Shown: piece after piece, positions 54,242 through 63,743 of the stretch
Position numbering within the stretch: position 1 is the first letter of the stretch
Layout of the letters: every line of letters starts with the position of its first letter
Assembly (NCBI RefSeq): GCF_000016665.1
Contig: NC_009523.1
Span: 2,170,001 to 2,234,000 of the forward strand
Direction: 5' to 3'
DNA: 64,000 bases
From: Roseiflexus sp. RS-1
GTDB taxonomy: Bacteria > Chloroflexota > Chloroflexia > Chloroflexales > Roseiflexaceae
Made by a program: the position numbers and the translations under genes
Notes under the pieces: generated by a model
What the model was told of the DNA's origin: nothing
Database searches by the model: none
What the model saw: only the letters and a program-made list of their open reading frames with translations

Positions 54242-54524
54242 GATGTTCCTCCTAAATAAAGAGCATGAAACCAGGAGTGCCAGCGCAGGTCTGTTCTCAA
54301 CAGTTCTCTGTGCGAGCAGCAGGCGGAGACCCGCAGCACGGATATGCTGGCAACCACATACCAGCGCTGCGCACTGCGCTGCAACGCGAAAGCAAATCTA
54401 TCGCTATCGTTGCGTTATGTGACGGGGTGATCGTGCAGAGCGTCCTGGTGAGATGGGGCGCGGAAGAACTTTGCGATTTCTACTCTATCATACTGCGCGT
54501 CGGTATGCAATCCCGGCTCCGGGG

Positions 54525-55199
54525 TTATTCCGTTCCGCCGGTCAATCCAGGAATGCGCACCCGACGTTCGATCCAGGTCAGGATCAGATAGGTGATTCCG
54601 ACAAGCACAATGTAGAACACCGCCACAATCAGGTAAATCTGGATCGGAGCGAAGTAGCGACTCGACAGAATCTTCGCCTGACCCATGAGGTCAGGAACGG
54701 CGATCAGAAACACCACCGACGTATACTTCAGCATGGCAACCGCTTCGTTCGACCAGGCAGGCAACGCCAGGCGCACCGCCTGCGGCAGAATGATGCTCCA
54801 GATCGCCTGCCATTTGCTCATACCGAGCGCTCGTGCAGCGGTCATCTGTCCTTCGCTGACCGACTGCAATGCGCTGCGCAGGTACTCCGCCTGATATGCG
54901 GCACTGTTGAGACCCAGCGTGAGAAAAGCCGCCTGCAGGCGTCCCAGCGTGATCCCGATATCGGGAAGACCATAGTACGCCATGAACAACTGGATCAGCA
55001 GCGGCGTTCCCTGAAAAAGGGTCACATATGCGCCAAGAATGCGCTGGACCCACCCCGGTCCGTACACCCGCCCAACGCCGACCGGCAACCCGATGATCAT
55101 CCCCAGCGTCAGCGAGACCGCCGCAATCTGGAGTGTGACAACGGTGCCCTGCAACAGGTCGGGCGTTACTTTTCCCAGGAGATCGATAATATCGTTCAT
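54525..55199 (-). CDS. Polar amino-acid ABC transporter permease (second)
   Basis: 224 residues from ATG 55199 (TTG 55211 possible). Five membrane helices and the HisM/GlnP-type EAA loop ALQSVSEGQMTAARALGMSK, WQAIWSIILPQAVRLALPAW identify the polar amino-acid permease family. GTVVTLQIAAVSLTLGMIIG begins the core. Likely pairs with the other permease to form a heterodimer. 30 bp downstream of the ATPase gene, last of the operon. Confidence 0.92.
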   Translation of the reverse strand: MNDIIDLLGKVTPDLLQGTVVTLQIAAVSLTLGMIIGLPVGVGRVYGPGWVQRILGAYVTLFQGTPLLIQLFMAYYGLPDIGITLGRLQAAFLTLGLNSAAYQAEYLRSALQSVSEGQMTAARALGMSKWQAIWSIILPQAVRLALPAWSNEAVAMLKYTSVVFLIAVPDLMGQAKILSSRYFAPIQIYLIVAVFYIVLVGITYLILTWIERRVRIPGLTGGTE

Positions 55200-55229
55200 C
55201 GTATGATACAAGAGATGAGCGTCGGACGC

Positions 55230-55982
55230 TTATGGTGCATGCCGCATGTATTCGATGGTGCGCAAAAATGCGCGGGTGCGTTCATGAACCGCTTGTTCAA
55301 ACATGCGCTGCGGCGGTCCTTCTTCCACCACCACGCCCCCTTCCATAAACACGACCCGATCGGCAACCTGGCGGGCAAATCCCATTTCGTGCGACACGAC
55401 GATCATCGTCATGCCTTCGCTGGCAAGTTTCTGCATCACCGCCAGCACCTCGCCGGTCAACTCCGGGTCGAGCGCGGACGTTGGCTCATCGAAGAGCATA
55501 ATGTGCGGATCCATGCCGAGTGCGCGCGCAATTGCAACCCGCTGTTTCTGACCGCCTGACAGTTGTGCCGGATAATAGTGAGCGCGATCCGCCAGTCCCA
55601 CCCGCTCGAGTTCGAACATCGCCAGGTCGCGCGCTTCATTCTTGCGCATCTTGCGCACCTTCGTCAGCCCGATCATCACATTGCCGAGTGCGGTCAGGTG
55701 GGTGAACAGGTTGAACTCCTGGAACACCATCCCGATCCGCTGGCGCACCCGATCCTGGTTGACGCCAGGAGCGGTAATGTCCTGATCCTCGAGCCAGATG
55801 CGCCCTTTCGTTGGTGGACTGAGCAGGTTGATACAGCGCAGCAACGTGCTCTTGCCCGAACCGCTGGGTCCGACCAGGACGACGACTTCCTGGGGCTGCA
55901 CAGTGAGCGAGACCCCCTTGAGCACCTGGAGGTTGCCGTAAGACTTATGCACATCTTCGATGCGGAGAATGGGGGCTGTCAT
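55230..55982 (-). CDS. Polar amino-acid ABC transporter ATP-binding protein
   Basis: 250 residues. Walker [13 protein letters not shown]-loop [13 protein letters not shown], signature [15 protein letters not shown], Walker [16 protein letters not shown] and switch VVSHEMGFA, as in GlnQ/His[21 protein letters not shown] is the usual linker. All catalytic motifs intact. Lies between the two permease genes. Confidence 0.94.
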   Translation of the reverse strand: MTAPILRIEDVHKSYGNLQVLKGVSLTVQPQEVVVLVGPSGSGKSTLLRCINLLSPPTKGRIWLEDQDITAPGVNQDRVRQRIGMVFQEFNLFTHLTALGNVMIGLTKVRKMRKNEARDLAMFELERVGLADRAHYYPAQLSGGQKQRVAIARALGMDPHIMLFDEPTSALDPELTGEVLAVMQKLASEGMTMIVVSHEMGFARQVADRVVFMEGGVVVEEGPPQRMFEQAVHERTRAFLRTIEYMRHAP

Positions 55983-56013
55983 GGGTCCTCTGGTGTGTAC
56001 TTTCGTCGTCCAT

Positions 56014-56664
56014 TCACATCTGTAGCCGATACCGGCGTTCGAGCCATCGCAGCGCCTGGGTGGTGATCATCGTCAACGCCAGGTAGAGCAGCAACGCAAC
56101 GCCAAAGGCGAGGAATGGCTCGAAGGTGCGTGCGCTGACCTGTTGTGCGCGGCGCAGAATTTCCGGCACACCCACGGCGAACACCAGCGTCGAGTCTTTG
56201 AGCACCAGCGTTGCCTCATTTCCCCAGGCTGGCAGCGCCAGCCGCAGCGCCTGCGGCAGGACAACGCTCTGGATCGCCTGGAGTCGGCTCATGCCAATTG
56301 CGCGTGCGGCAATCATCTGTCCGGGTTGCACCGCTTGAAGGGCGCCACGAAAAATTTCCGTTTGATACGCCCCGGACGCAAACCCCAACGCCAGCGCACC
56401 TGCCCAGAATGGCGACAGATTGACGTAACGGGAGATGACAAAGAACAGAATGAAAATAATAACGATGACCGGAACAGCGCGGATGACCACGCTATAGACG
56501 GTGACGGCGACCTGGAGAGAGGGGTGACCGTAGACGCGCGCGATTGCCAGAACGATGCCGATCACGACGCCTGTTGTCAGTGCAACCGCTGTAACGCTGA
56601 TGGTCACCCACAATCCCTGAACGATGAAATTGAAGGTCGTCAGCAGATCCTGAACGAATTCCAT
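56014..56664 (-). CDS. Polar amino-acid ABC transporter permease (first)
   Basis: 216 residues. [20 protein letters not shown] starts the first helix; [20 protein letters not shown] and [20 protein letters not shown] form the EAA loop. [20 protein letters not shown] is the HisQ/GlnP motif. 6 bp after the binding-protein stop, so tightly coupled to it. Confidence 0.92.
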   Translation of the reverse strand: MEFVQDLLTTFNFIVQGLWVTISVTAVALTTGVVIGIVLAIARVYGHPSLQVAVTVYSVVIRAVPVIVIIFILFFVISRYVNLSPFWAGALALGFASGAYQTEIFRGALQAVQPGQMIAARAIGMSRLQAIQSVVLPQALRLALPAWGNEATLVLKDSTLVFAVGVPEILRRAQQVSARTFEPFLAFGVALLLYLALTMITTQALRWLERRYRLQM

Positions 56665-56670
56665 AGCCTG

Positions 56671-57537
56671 TCACGGCAAGCCGTGCTTATCTTGCAACTG
56701 CTTGACCGTACCGTCGTCGATCAACTGCTGGATGATCCGATCAAGTTCCGCCTTGAGATCGCTGGCGCCTTCGGGGATGGCGATGCTCTTCCCGCCTTCG
56801 GCAGTCTCTTCGGTGATGAGCAGGACTTTCAAGCCGTTCTGTTTCGCCAGTTCCAGCGCAGGCTCGGCATCCATCAACACCAGTTGAAGGCGTCCGCTGG
56901 CGAGGTCGAGCGCCGCCTGATCAGCGCGCTCATAACTGAACACCTTATCAGCCGGAGTCAACCCCGTAGCGACCAGATTCTTCTGAATCCAACCCTCCTG
57001 CACTGTACCGGTCTGCGCGCCAATCGTCAGACCGGCGGCGTCCTCCGGCTTGTTCAGGGTAATTGTCGTGTTACCGGCGCCGATGAACGCATCCTTCGTC
57101 ATGCGGTACGGAATAGTGAAATCGACCTTTTCTTCACGTTCGGCAGTCGCCTGCATTGCGGCGATGACGGCATCGATCTTCCCTTCCTGGAGCGACGCAA
57201 TCAGCGAATCGAACGGCATATCGCGGATCTCGACCTCAACGCCGAGTTTCTCGCCGACGGCGCGAATGAGGTCCATGTCGAAACCGACGAAGTTGCCATT
57301 TTCGTCGATCGACTCGTAGGGCGGGTAATCTGCTGAGGTGCCGACGATGAGTTTGCCAGCTGCCCGGATCTGCGCCAGTTTTCCATCGGTCTGAGCGGCG
57401 GGTTGGGTTGGCTGTGCTGTGGGTTGGGTCGGTTGTGCAGCGGGTTGGGTCGGTTGTGCGGCGGGTGCTCCACCGCATGCGCTCATAACCAGTGAAGCGG
57501 CAATGAACGCAAGCATGATCAGCGTCTGCTTCTGCAT
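56671..57537 (-). CDS. Polar amino-acid ABC transporter binding lipoprotein
   Basis: 288 residues. LVMSACGGAP is a lipobox near residue 17-26; a Gln/Pro/Thr/Ala linker with repeated QPTQPAA follows (to about 50). The SBP_bac_3 fold begins KLIVGTSADYPPYESIDENG and contains FVGFDMDLIRAVGEKLGVEV, DSLIASLQEGKIDAVIAAM, VDFTIPYRMTKDA and LTIGAQTGTVQE. The Arg of typical amino-acid sites is in YRMTKDAF; the specific amino acid is uncertain. AGGAGG precedes ATG 57537; the frame is open further upstream but without signal. First gene of the transporter operon. Confidence 0.92.
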   Translation of the reverse strand: MQKQTLIMLAFIAASLVMSACGGAPAAQPTQPAAQPTQPTAQPTQPAAQTDGKLAQIRAAGKLIVGTSADYPPYESIDENGNFVGFDMDLIRAVGEKLGVEVEIRDMPFDSLIASLQEGKIDAVIAAMQATAEREEKVDFTIPYRMTKDAFIGAGNTTITLNKPEDAAGLTIGAQTGTVQEGWIQKNLVATGLTPADKVFSYERADQAALDLASGRLQLVLMDAEPALELAKQNGLKVLLITEETAEGGKSIAIPEGASDLKAELDRIIQQLIDDGTVKQLQDKHGLP

Positions 57538-57674
57538 ACCACTCCTCCTGACGTGTTGTGTCTGCGTGTTGCACAGGATGACGGACACAACAGGGCATTT
57601 GATAGTGCGAAAAGTATAGCACAGGTATACACTCTGCTGCGCCGCTGGTGACATGGCTTTTTGCAGGAGCCTCA

Positions 57675-58168
57675 AGAATGATCGCAGTTCTCACAGGGGT
57701 TGACCCTGTCAGACGAGGTTGAACACTTCTCGGACGACCGCAATGAACATCGCGCGCCCCACGCGGCGACCGGAAATGATGGTCTTTGAATAAATAATCC
57801 GCTCCAGCCCGCGCAGGCGGGCTTCGCCTTGCCTGGCCGAGGGCTTATGGTCCTTGAATAAATAATCCGATATAGCCCGCGCAGGCGGGCTTCGCTTTGC
57901 ATAGCCGGGGGCTTTAGCCCGACGGCACGCGGCGCATACCGGATTAAATTCTCAACCTCCATCAGCCCCACGGCAAGGAGCGAATACCGGTTTATATTCT
58001 TAATTTTCATAATTTCGGTCTACACTTCGCCGGAAACGGGTGTCTCGTGCGACATGGCGGTCAACGTATCTGAGAAATGCTGCAATTCTCAATCTCCATT
58101 GGCCCCACGGCGGGGATGTTCAGTATAGCGGACGAGTCGCAGGGCTACCGGGCAACTACCGTTTCTCT
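57675..58168. repeat. Dispersed repeat cluster between two minus-strand genes
   Basis: Two GC palindromic repeats lie head to tail: ATGGTCTTTGAATAAATAAT at 57779 and ATGGTCCTTGAATAAATAAT at 57847, each followed by AGCCCGCGCAGGCGGGCT. GCAGTTCTCACAGG at 57685 and GAGAAATGCTGCAATTCTCA at 58071 are the satellite boxes. GTAGACCGAAATT in reverse near 58013 links to the 21.9-kb block. No gene. Confidence 0.8.
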
Positions 58169-59512
58169 TTACAGTTGGGTCATTGATTCTGCATCCAGGA
58201 TCAAGACCCAGTCCGGTCCGGCGATGGGCGAGGTGAAGGTTACGATGTTCCGTTCATACCCACCGATAGGGTGGGTTCCGCCGCTGCGGGAATCGAACCA
58301 GGATGCCCTGATGTGCCCGCGCAATGGGCGCAGGTCTACCGTCAGGGTCTGCTCCGCCAGCGGGAAGTACACCAGCCCATACGCGCCCTCGCTGTCGCGT
58401 GTGGCGACGGGGTGTGCGGCGCGAAAGGGATTGACACGGTTATCTTTCTCCACGTGCGTCGATAGCGGCGCCACATCCGGCAGCAGGTCAGGCGCGGGGA
58501 TGCGGGTGAAGTATGGGCGTGAGAGCATCAGATTCTTGAGATGGATCAACTGGCGCGCGCCAGGAGCGAATATCGCCTCGTCCCACGTCGGCGCAGGGTG
58601 GTTGACCGGCTCATGTTTGGGGGCATACATCTGCCAGACGGAATGGCTGCCATACGTGAAACCGCACGCGCCGGCAAACACCGAACGATACGCCTGCTTG
58701 CGCACATCGTAATCGGTAAAGCGACCATACTCTGGCTTCCAGAGACGGGTATATGGGTCGACTGGATGGTGCTCGTAGTTTGGCTCGCCGTCCAACGCCG
58801 GTTTGACCGGCGTTCGCGCATAATCGGCGCGGATCATCTCCCAGTTCGGCGCATCCATCAGATGGTGACCGGACTGGAGCATATTCATATCGAGCCAGTC
58901 GGCGGTATGGAGCGTGGTCGAGGAACTCATGCCCCCCATCGGATGATAGGTGAAGAAGGGCTTGAAGCCCAACCCTTCAGTGATGCCCTGCGCCATTGCC
59001 GTCCATATCGCTTCATACCCTTCGGCAGGGCGATCTCCCCCCAGAATCCAGACGATGTTGGGGTCGTTTCGGTAGCGCTCACCAAGGAATCGACCGTAGA
59101 TGCGCGCATTGTCGGTGTTGAAAATGACCGGTCCGATCCCCCACAACCGGGCATGAACCTTATCGCCCCATGTGGGCAGGAGTCCGATGTAGAGTCCCTT
59201 TTCGGCAGCCATGCGGATGATGGCGTCCACGTGCCGGAAATAAAACTCGTTGGGGCGAGTCGGATCATCGCCAGCCAGAGGGATGTGCCCGTTGGCATTG
59301 GGTGTGTGCAGACCATCGAGTTCAGCCAGCGCCACTGCCTGAATGAGGTTGAACCCCTGCTGGCGCCGCACGTCCAGATAGTGTTCCGCTTCCGGCAGAC
59401 TCAGGCGATGGAAGAGTTCCCATGCAGTATCGCCGAGCCAGAAGAATGGCTCGCCATGCTCAGTCATAAGGAAACGTCGGTTGGCGCTGACGCGAATGCG
59501 GGGTAAAGGCAT
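58169..59512 (-). CDS. Apiosidase-like glycoside hydrolase (DUF4038/GH140-type)
   Basis: 447 residues. The N-terminal [38 protein letters not shown] and the TIM-barrel body ([36 protein letters not shown]) match the apiosidase-like DUF4038 domain. The catalytic pair probably includes Asp in LGGDRP and Glu in [29 protein letters not shown] follows. Residues about 350-447 form a beta domain like the C-terminal collagen-binding-type domain paired with DUF4038 ([20 protein letters not shown]). No signal peptide, so it may act on imported oligosaccharides. Flanked by repeats on both sides. Confidence 0.82.
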   Translation of the reverse strand: MPLPRIRVSANRRFLMTEHGEPFFWLGDTAWELFHRLSLPEAEHYLDVRRQQGFNLIQAVALAELDGLHTPNANGHIPLAGDDPTRPNEFYFRHVDAIIRMAAEKGLYIGLLPTWGDKVHARLWGIGPVIFNTDNARIYGRFLGERYRNDPNIVWILGGDRPAEGYEAIWTAMAQGITEGLGFKPFFTYHPMGGMSSSTTLHTADWLDMNMLQSGHHLMDAPNWEMIRADYARTPVKPALDGEPNYEHHPVDPYTRLWKPEYGRFTDYDVRKQAYRSVFAGACGFTYGSHSVWQMYAPKHEPVNHPAPTWDEAIFAPGARQLIHLKNLMLSRPYFTRIPAPDLLPDVAPLSTHVEKDNRVNPFRAAHPVATRDSEGAYGLVYFPLAEQTLTVDLRPLRGHIRASWFDSRSGGTHPIGGYERNIVTFTSPIAGPDWVLILDAESMTQL

Positions 59513-59579
59513 GATTGGGTTCCTCCATGTAATGGAGATTGAGAATATAATCCGCTATACCGAACGAGCCGTGGGGCTA

Positions 59580-60835
59580 ATGGACTTTGAAAAAATATTC
59601 CGTTATACTGATATCCATCCGTGTCAAGCCTTGCTCAGGAGGTTGCGATGCCGGCACGCCGGACCCTTCACGTGTCCGTCGAGGAGCGGGAGACCCTCGA
59701 AGACCTGCGCGATCACGCCCCCAAGCCCTATGTGCGTGAACGGGCGGCAGCGTTCCTGCTCATCGCGTCCGGCGTGCCGCCCGCTGTCACGGCGCGCGAA
59801 CGCTTGCTGCGTCCGCGCCATCCGGAAACCGTCTCTCTCTGGCTGAATCGCTGGGAAGCCGAGGGCATCGATAGCCTCCCCATCCGGGACGGACGCGGGC
59901 GCACGCCCGCTTGTTCCCCCTGACCGCCATGACCCTGAGACGGCGGCTCCTGAGGTGGAGCATCTGGTCCGCCGTGACCCGCGGCCGTGCGGGCTGACCC
60001 AGACGCGCGGGACCCTGGACGCCATCCGCAGCCCGTTGGGGTGGGGACGCGACGCCGCGCTGCGCGGGATCGCCCGCATCCTGGATCGGTTGGGCATCAC
60101 CTGGCAGCGCGCCCGCAGTCATGGGCCTAGCCCTGATCCTCACGATCAGGCCAAACTGCAGGAGATTGCGGACGTGGTGGAGGATGCCCGCGCGCACCCC
60201 AACCAGGTGGTGACCGTGGATCGGGATGACGTCACGGTCACCCGGCGCCCGACCCTGGCCAACGGGTATGGACAGGCAGGCGCCGATCAGGTGCGGGCGG
60301 AACGGAGTCTGGCGACCGATGGTGACCTGCGCATCGTGGGCAGTTTGGACGTCGTGACGGGCCAAGTGGTCACCCGGCGGGCGAAGACGATGGGCCTGGC
60401 GACGCTGGCGCCGTTCTTCCCGGACCGGCGCGCTGCCTATCCTGAGGCTGAGCGCATCGATGTCATTCTGGATAATTGGCCGGTCCATGGTCATCCGGAT
60501 GTCCTGGTGGCGCTTGAGCCGCAAACGACCCGCTGGGCGTTTTCCCGTCCTGGCAATGGGCCGGCCACCCCCAGTGGACGGGCCGTGCGCCGGGCTGGAG
60601 ATGTCCGCCGGCCCATCCAACTGATGCCGTTGCCGACGTATGCGTCGTGGTGCAACCCGATCGAGAAGCTGTGGCGGTGGATGCGTCAGGAGGTCACCCG
60701 CGTGCATCGCTGGGCGACGGATCTCGATCAGTTGCGCAGCCATCTGGATGCCTTCTTCGCGTCATTTGCAACCGGCTCGCCAAAGCTTGTACCGTATGTC
60801 GGTCTCGGATAGCGGATTATTTATTCAAAGACCAT
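59580..60835 (+). mobile_element. IS630-type element with ends matching the dispersed repeats
   Basis: Left end ATGGACTTTGAAAAAATATT (59580) and, reversed, right end ATGGTCTTTGAATAAATAAT (60835) are imperfect inverted repeats agreeing at about 25 of 30 positions. Inside is a frameshifted IS630 transposase. The same terminal sequence starts the repeats at 1020, 32099, 57779, 57847, which lack a transposase. Confidence 0.7.
59648..60812 (+). pseudogene. IS630-family transposase, frameshifted
   Basis: The first frame (59648-59923) encodes the helix-turn-helix head (RRTLHVSVEERETLEDLRDH, VRERAAAFLLIASGVPPAVT). After a C-run at about 59915-59920 the reading continues one frame over (PPDRHDPETAAPEVEHLVRR) to the stop at 60812. 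The catalytic part has VVTVDRDDVTVTRRPTL (first Asp), ERIDVILDNWPVHGH (second Asp) and LPTYASWCNPIEKLWRWMRQ (Glu), the IS630 DDE layout. The first Asp lies in a DRDD context rather than the common DE/DQ. One indel would restore the frame; some IS630 members use frameshifting, so inactivity is likely but not certain. Confidence 0.8.
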
Positions 60836-60990
60836 AAGCCCTCGGCTATGCAAGGCAAAGCCCGCCTGCGCGGGCTAGAGCGGAATAATTACTCAAAGAC
60901 CATAAGCCCTCGGCTGTCCAGGGCGAAGCCCGCCTGCGCGGGCTATACCGGATTATTCAAAGACCATTACAGATCGCCTCACGTATCGTC
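60806..60990. repeat. Two dispersed palindromic repeats after the IS630 element
   Basis: CAAAGACCATAAGCCCTCGG at 60825 and 60896, and AAAGACCATTAC at 60960 mark the ends; each unit contains GCCCGCCTGCGCGGGCT. They are inverted relative to the copies at 57.8 kb. They abut the IS630 right end directly. Confidence 0.8.
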
Positions 60991-61043
60991 GTGTCTCGCT
61001 CTCCCGGTGCTGACCGACGGTTCTGTTGTCGGAAGCCAGAGCA

Positions 61044-61583
61044 TTACGGAAACTCGATAAACTCAACCGGCACACGTTCTGTCAGCCAGACTCCATTGGC
61101 AGACAGATAGAACCGATGCCCGGCTGCCGCCATCCTGGCAGCATGAACGACGAGCACCACCGGTTTGCCGTGTCGCTGACCAACCTGTCGTGCCGTGGCT
61201 ATGTCTGCTGAGAGATGGACATGCTGACGTCTGCCAGCGCGCAGTCCTTCGGCTCTGATCGACTCGAGAAACCGGGAAGCAGTACCGTGGTAGAGCAGGT
61301 GTGGAGGCGGGGACGGAGAAAGTTGCAGATCCACCTTCAGCGAGTGACCCTGATTCGCCCGGATTCTGCGCCCATCATCGCTCAACGTAAAGCGTCGCTT
61401 GTCGTTTTCGGCGACGACCCGTTCGAGCAGCGAGAGGGTTAGCGGAAAGCCGTGCTGGTTGGCGAGGCGGATCAGATCATCAACATCTGCCCATCCATTC
61501 GCGTCCAGCGTTAATCCGATGCGCTCCGGCTTGTGGCGCAGAATAAGACTGAGGAATTTACTCGTTCTGACAAGATCAGGCAT
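61044..61583 (-). CDS. kptA: RNA 2'-phosphotransferase (Tpt1/KptA)
   Basis: 179 residues. In eukaryotes this enzyme removes the 2'-phosphate left after tRNA splicing by transferring it to NAD+; bacteria have few known substrates. [20 protein letters not shown] near residues 8-27 (Arg18-His19) is the N-terminal signature and [15 protein letters not shown] follows. [20 protein letters not shown] near 98-117 and [20 protein letters not shown] carry the second His and Arg of the R-H-R-R set. No RNA ligase gene is adjacent, as might be expected for an RNA-repair pair. Monocistronic between repeats and the SDR. Confidence 0.92.
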   Translation of the reverse strand: MPDLVRTSKFLSLILRHKPERIGLTLDANGWADVDDLIRLANQHGFPLTLSLLERVVAENDKRRFTLSDDGRRIRANQGHSLKVDLQLSPSPPPHLLYHGTASRFLESIRAEGLRAGRRQHVHLSADIATARQVGQRHGKPVVLVVHAARMAAAGHRFYLSANGVWLTERVPVEFIEFP

Positions 61584-61839
61584 GATCGATACTCTTGATG
61601 CGTGTCAGCCGTTTGATTCTACCATAGAACTCCGGGGCGCTGAGGACCGTCGCCTGGGGATGAGCGTGTTGTGTTGCCCGACGCATGCTGCACTTCCACA
61701 CCGGTGGAGGCGGTTCGTGAACTGCCTCCATCTGCCGATTGTACCGGAGAGCGAATGATCGCGCACACATCGGACGTGGTACTATAGCATCGATAACCGT
61801 ACAACTCCTGTCTCCACCAGACCCCATAGAGTGACAGCG

Positions 61840-62589
61840 ATGGATTTCACCGATCAGGTTGCAATTGTTGTTGGCGGATCGGGAGCGATTGGCGCAGCGG
61901 TAGCGGCGATGCTCGCCGAACGTGGCGCGCTGGTCGTTGCCGGATACTGCCGGAATGCTGCTGCGGCAGCGAATGTCGTTGCCAGATGCCGCGGGATGCG
62001 TGGCAGCGTTGTGGCGCGCCAGGTCGATGCCCGCGATCCGCAGTCGGTTGATGCACTGGTCGATACCGTCGCCGGGGAGCACGGGCGTCTGGATATTGTC
62101 GTGTTCTGCGCTGGCGCAATGCGCCTGATGCCGGTCGAAACGCTCGGCATCGCGCAGTGGAACGAGACGCTGATGCTGCATCTCGACGGCGCATACCATG
62201 TGTGCCGTGCGGCGTTGCGTCGCATGATGCGGCGGCGCTACGGGCGGATCGTCAATGTTGCGGCGCTCCACGGGTTGGCAGGCGGTCCGCACCAGGCGGA
62301 TTTTTCTGCGGCAACCGGCGGAATGCTGGGGTTGACGCGCACGCTGGCGCGGGAAGCGGCGCCCTGGAACATCACCGTCAACGCGGTCGCGCCTGGTCTG
62401 ATCGAGACGCCGCAACTGGCGACAATCCCGGAGGAGATGCGCGCCTGGGGGGAGCGGGTCATTGCGTTGCGCCGCGTCGGGAAGCCAGAGGAAGTGGCGG
62501 CGGCGATCGTCTTCCTGGCATCGCCGCTTGCGTCGTACATTACCGGGCAGACACTTGTGGTCGATGGTGGATGGCGGATGGCGCCGTAA
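61840..62589 (+). CDS. Short-chain dehydrogenase-like protein lacking the catalytic residues
   Basis: 249 residues. The Rossmann nucleotide motif [20 protein letters not shown] at about 8-27 is intact, and the NAG equivalent ([11 protein letters not shown]) is present. The active-site motif Y-x-x-x-K is changed: where SYSAAKAGLIGLTR is expected there is [13 protein letters not shown], so Tyr is Phe and Lys is Thr. The preceding Ser is also absent ([12 protein letters not shown]). The C-terminal [15 protein letters not shown] is conserved. It probably cannot reduce carbonyls and may be a nucleotide-binding or scaffold protein. GTG 61831 could be the start; ATG 61840 is used. Confidence 0.85.
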   Translation: MDFTDQVAIVVGGSGAIGAAVAAMLAERGALVVAGYCRNAAAAANVVARCRGMRGSVVARQVDARDPQSVDALVDTVAGEHGRLDIVVFCAGAMRLMPVETLGIAQWNETLMLHLDGAYHVCRAALRRMMRRRYGRIVNVAALHGLAGGPHQADFSAATGGMLGLTRTLAREAAPWNITVNAVAPGLIETPQLATIPEEMRAWGERVIALRRVGKPEEVAAAIVFLASPLASYITGQTLVVDGGWRMAP

Positions 62590-62601
62590 ATTAAAAATTA
62601 A

Positions 62602-62682
62602 GAGGATGTAGTGGCGCTCCAGCTCGACGAGCGACGGGGTGCGGCGGTAAACGGAGTAAGCCGTGCGGTCGATAGACGCCAT
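62602..62682 (-). pseudogene. N-terminal stub of a Tn3-family transposase (DUF4158-type)
   Basis: Only about 27 codons remain: MASIDRTAYSVYRRTPSLVE, then LERHYILL. The MASIDRTAY start is typical of large Tn3-type transposases with DUF4158. The frame runs on antisense to the SDR without similarity, so the rest of the gene has been lost. ATG at 62682. Confidence 0.6.
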
Positions 62683-62856
62683 GCGGGGCGGCCTTTCAGC
62701 TGTTGGATGCGAGGATGGGGAATGTCTGTGACGAGAGTACAGCAGACATGAACAGGCTAAACACGCGCTCTTCGTGTCTGCTAAGAGGGCGATCAGAAAA
62801 CCGGATTTGTGGTATCATGATGGCGACCATGCCGTTCTGATGAGGAGCAATCTCGT

Positions 62857-63291
62857 ATGCCACGACGTGCACGTCGATCCTATCCAACCAAGGATGCGAC
62901 CGATCTGACCGATGCGCAATGGGCCGCCATCGCGCCACTCGTCATCACCCCGTCGCCCAACGGCGGGCGTCCGACCGACATTGATCGCCGCGCGATCGTC
63001 AACGCGCTGCGCTCCAAAAATCGCACGGGCTGTCAATGGCGCATGCGTCCAAAAGATGTTCCGCCAATGAGTTCGGTTCGCTCCTCTTTCGACAAATGGA
63101 ATCGTGATGGAACATTCATCAAAATCAATAATACCTTGCGCAAACTGGCGCGACAAGCGTTGAATCGCGACCCGGAGCCGTCCATCAGCGTCCTGGACTC
63201 CCAATCCGTCAAAACGACCGAAGCAGGCGGAGAACGCGGCGACGATGGGGGAAAAAAAGGTCAATGGGCGCAAACGGCAATGCTGGGTTGA
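62857..63291 (+). CDS. IS5-family transposase orfA, copy 3
   Basis: 144 residues. Same layout as copies 1 and 2, with TDIDRRAI, SSFDKWNRD and INNTLRK as the private variants. ATG 62857 follows GAGGAG (62839). The first catalytic Asp is in VLDSQSVKTT. The A7 run at 63252-63258 lies in the overlap with orfB. Confidence 0.9.
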   Translation: MPRRARRSYPTKDATDLTDAQWAAIAPLVITPSPNGGRPTDIDRRAIVNALRSKNRTGCQWRMRPKDVPPMSSVRSSFDKWNRDGTFIKINNTLRKLARQALNRDPEPSISVLDSQSVKTTEAGGERGDDGGKKGQWAQTAMLG

Positions 63292-63682
63292 TACAAATGG
63301 GTTCTTGCTGCGCGTGCTCGTCCATCCGGCAGACATTTCTGATACCGAAGGCGCGGAGTGGCTTTTGGCCGCGCATCATCAATCGTTTCCTCGGATGCAA
63401 GAAATTCGGGTGGATGAAGGCTACAAACAAGGGTTAAATGAATGGATGCAACAGAACACGACGATACGCCTGAATGTCATCGAAAAACCGCCTGGACAAA
63501 AGGGATGTGCGGTCATCCCGAAGCGATGGGTGGTAGAACGCTCGATTGCGTGGGCGGGACGCAATCGGTTGTTGCGGCGAATAATTATTCGCCGCAACAA
63601 CCGCAACCCAGAATCAAGCGAAGCCTTTCTTTATCTCGGTTCTATTGCAATGCTCCTGAATAGGCTTTATCCGAGGTTTTAG
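63245..63682 (+). CDS. IS5-family transposase orfB, copy 3
   Basis: 145 residues with VHPADISDTEGAEWLL and RWVVERSIAWAGRNR. One-base omission at the A7 run joins it to orfA. EKPPGQKG distinguishes it from copy 2. Confidence 0.9.
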   Translation: MGEKKVNGRKRQCWVDTNGFLLRVLVHPADISDTEGAEWLLAAHHQSFPRMQEIRVDEGYKQGLNEWMQQNTTIRLNVIEKPPGQKGCAVIPKRWVVERSIAWAGRNRLLRRIIIRRNNRNPESSEAFLYLGSIAMLLNRLYPRF

Positions 63683-63743
63683 TTTTTGATCACGCTCTTA
63701 CTGTTCGAGCCCCTCGTAAAGTTATGGCACTGTGTGTAGACAT

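Larger units (their letters stand above)
62785..63697 (+). mobile_element. IS5-family (IS427-like) insertion sequence, copy 3, 913 bp
   Basis: Inverted with respect to copies 1 and 2. Starts GAGGGCGATCAGAAAA and ends TTTTTGATCACGCTC. Flanks are TAA (left) and TTA (right). Almost identical to copy 2. It lies between the Tn3 stub and a partial unknown gene. Confidence 0.93.

Noticed and set aside
61576-62600. Minus-strand frame continuing from the Tn3-type stub across the SDR
   Set aside because: Only the first 27 codons resemble a transposase; the remainder is antisense to the SDR gene.
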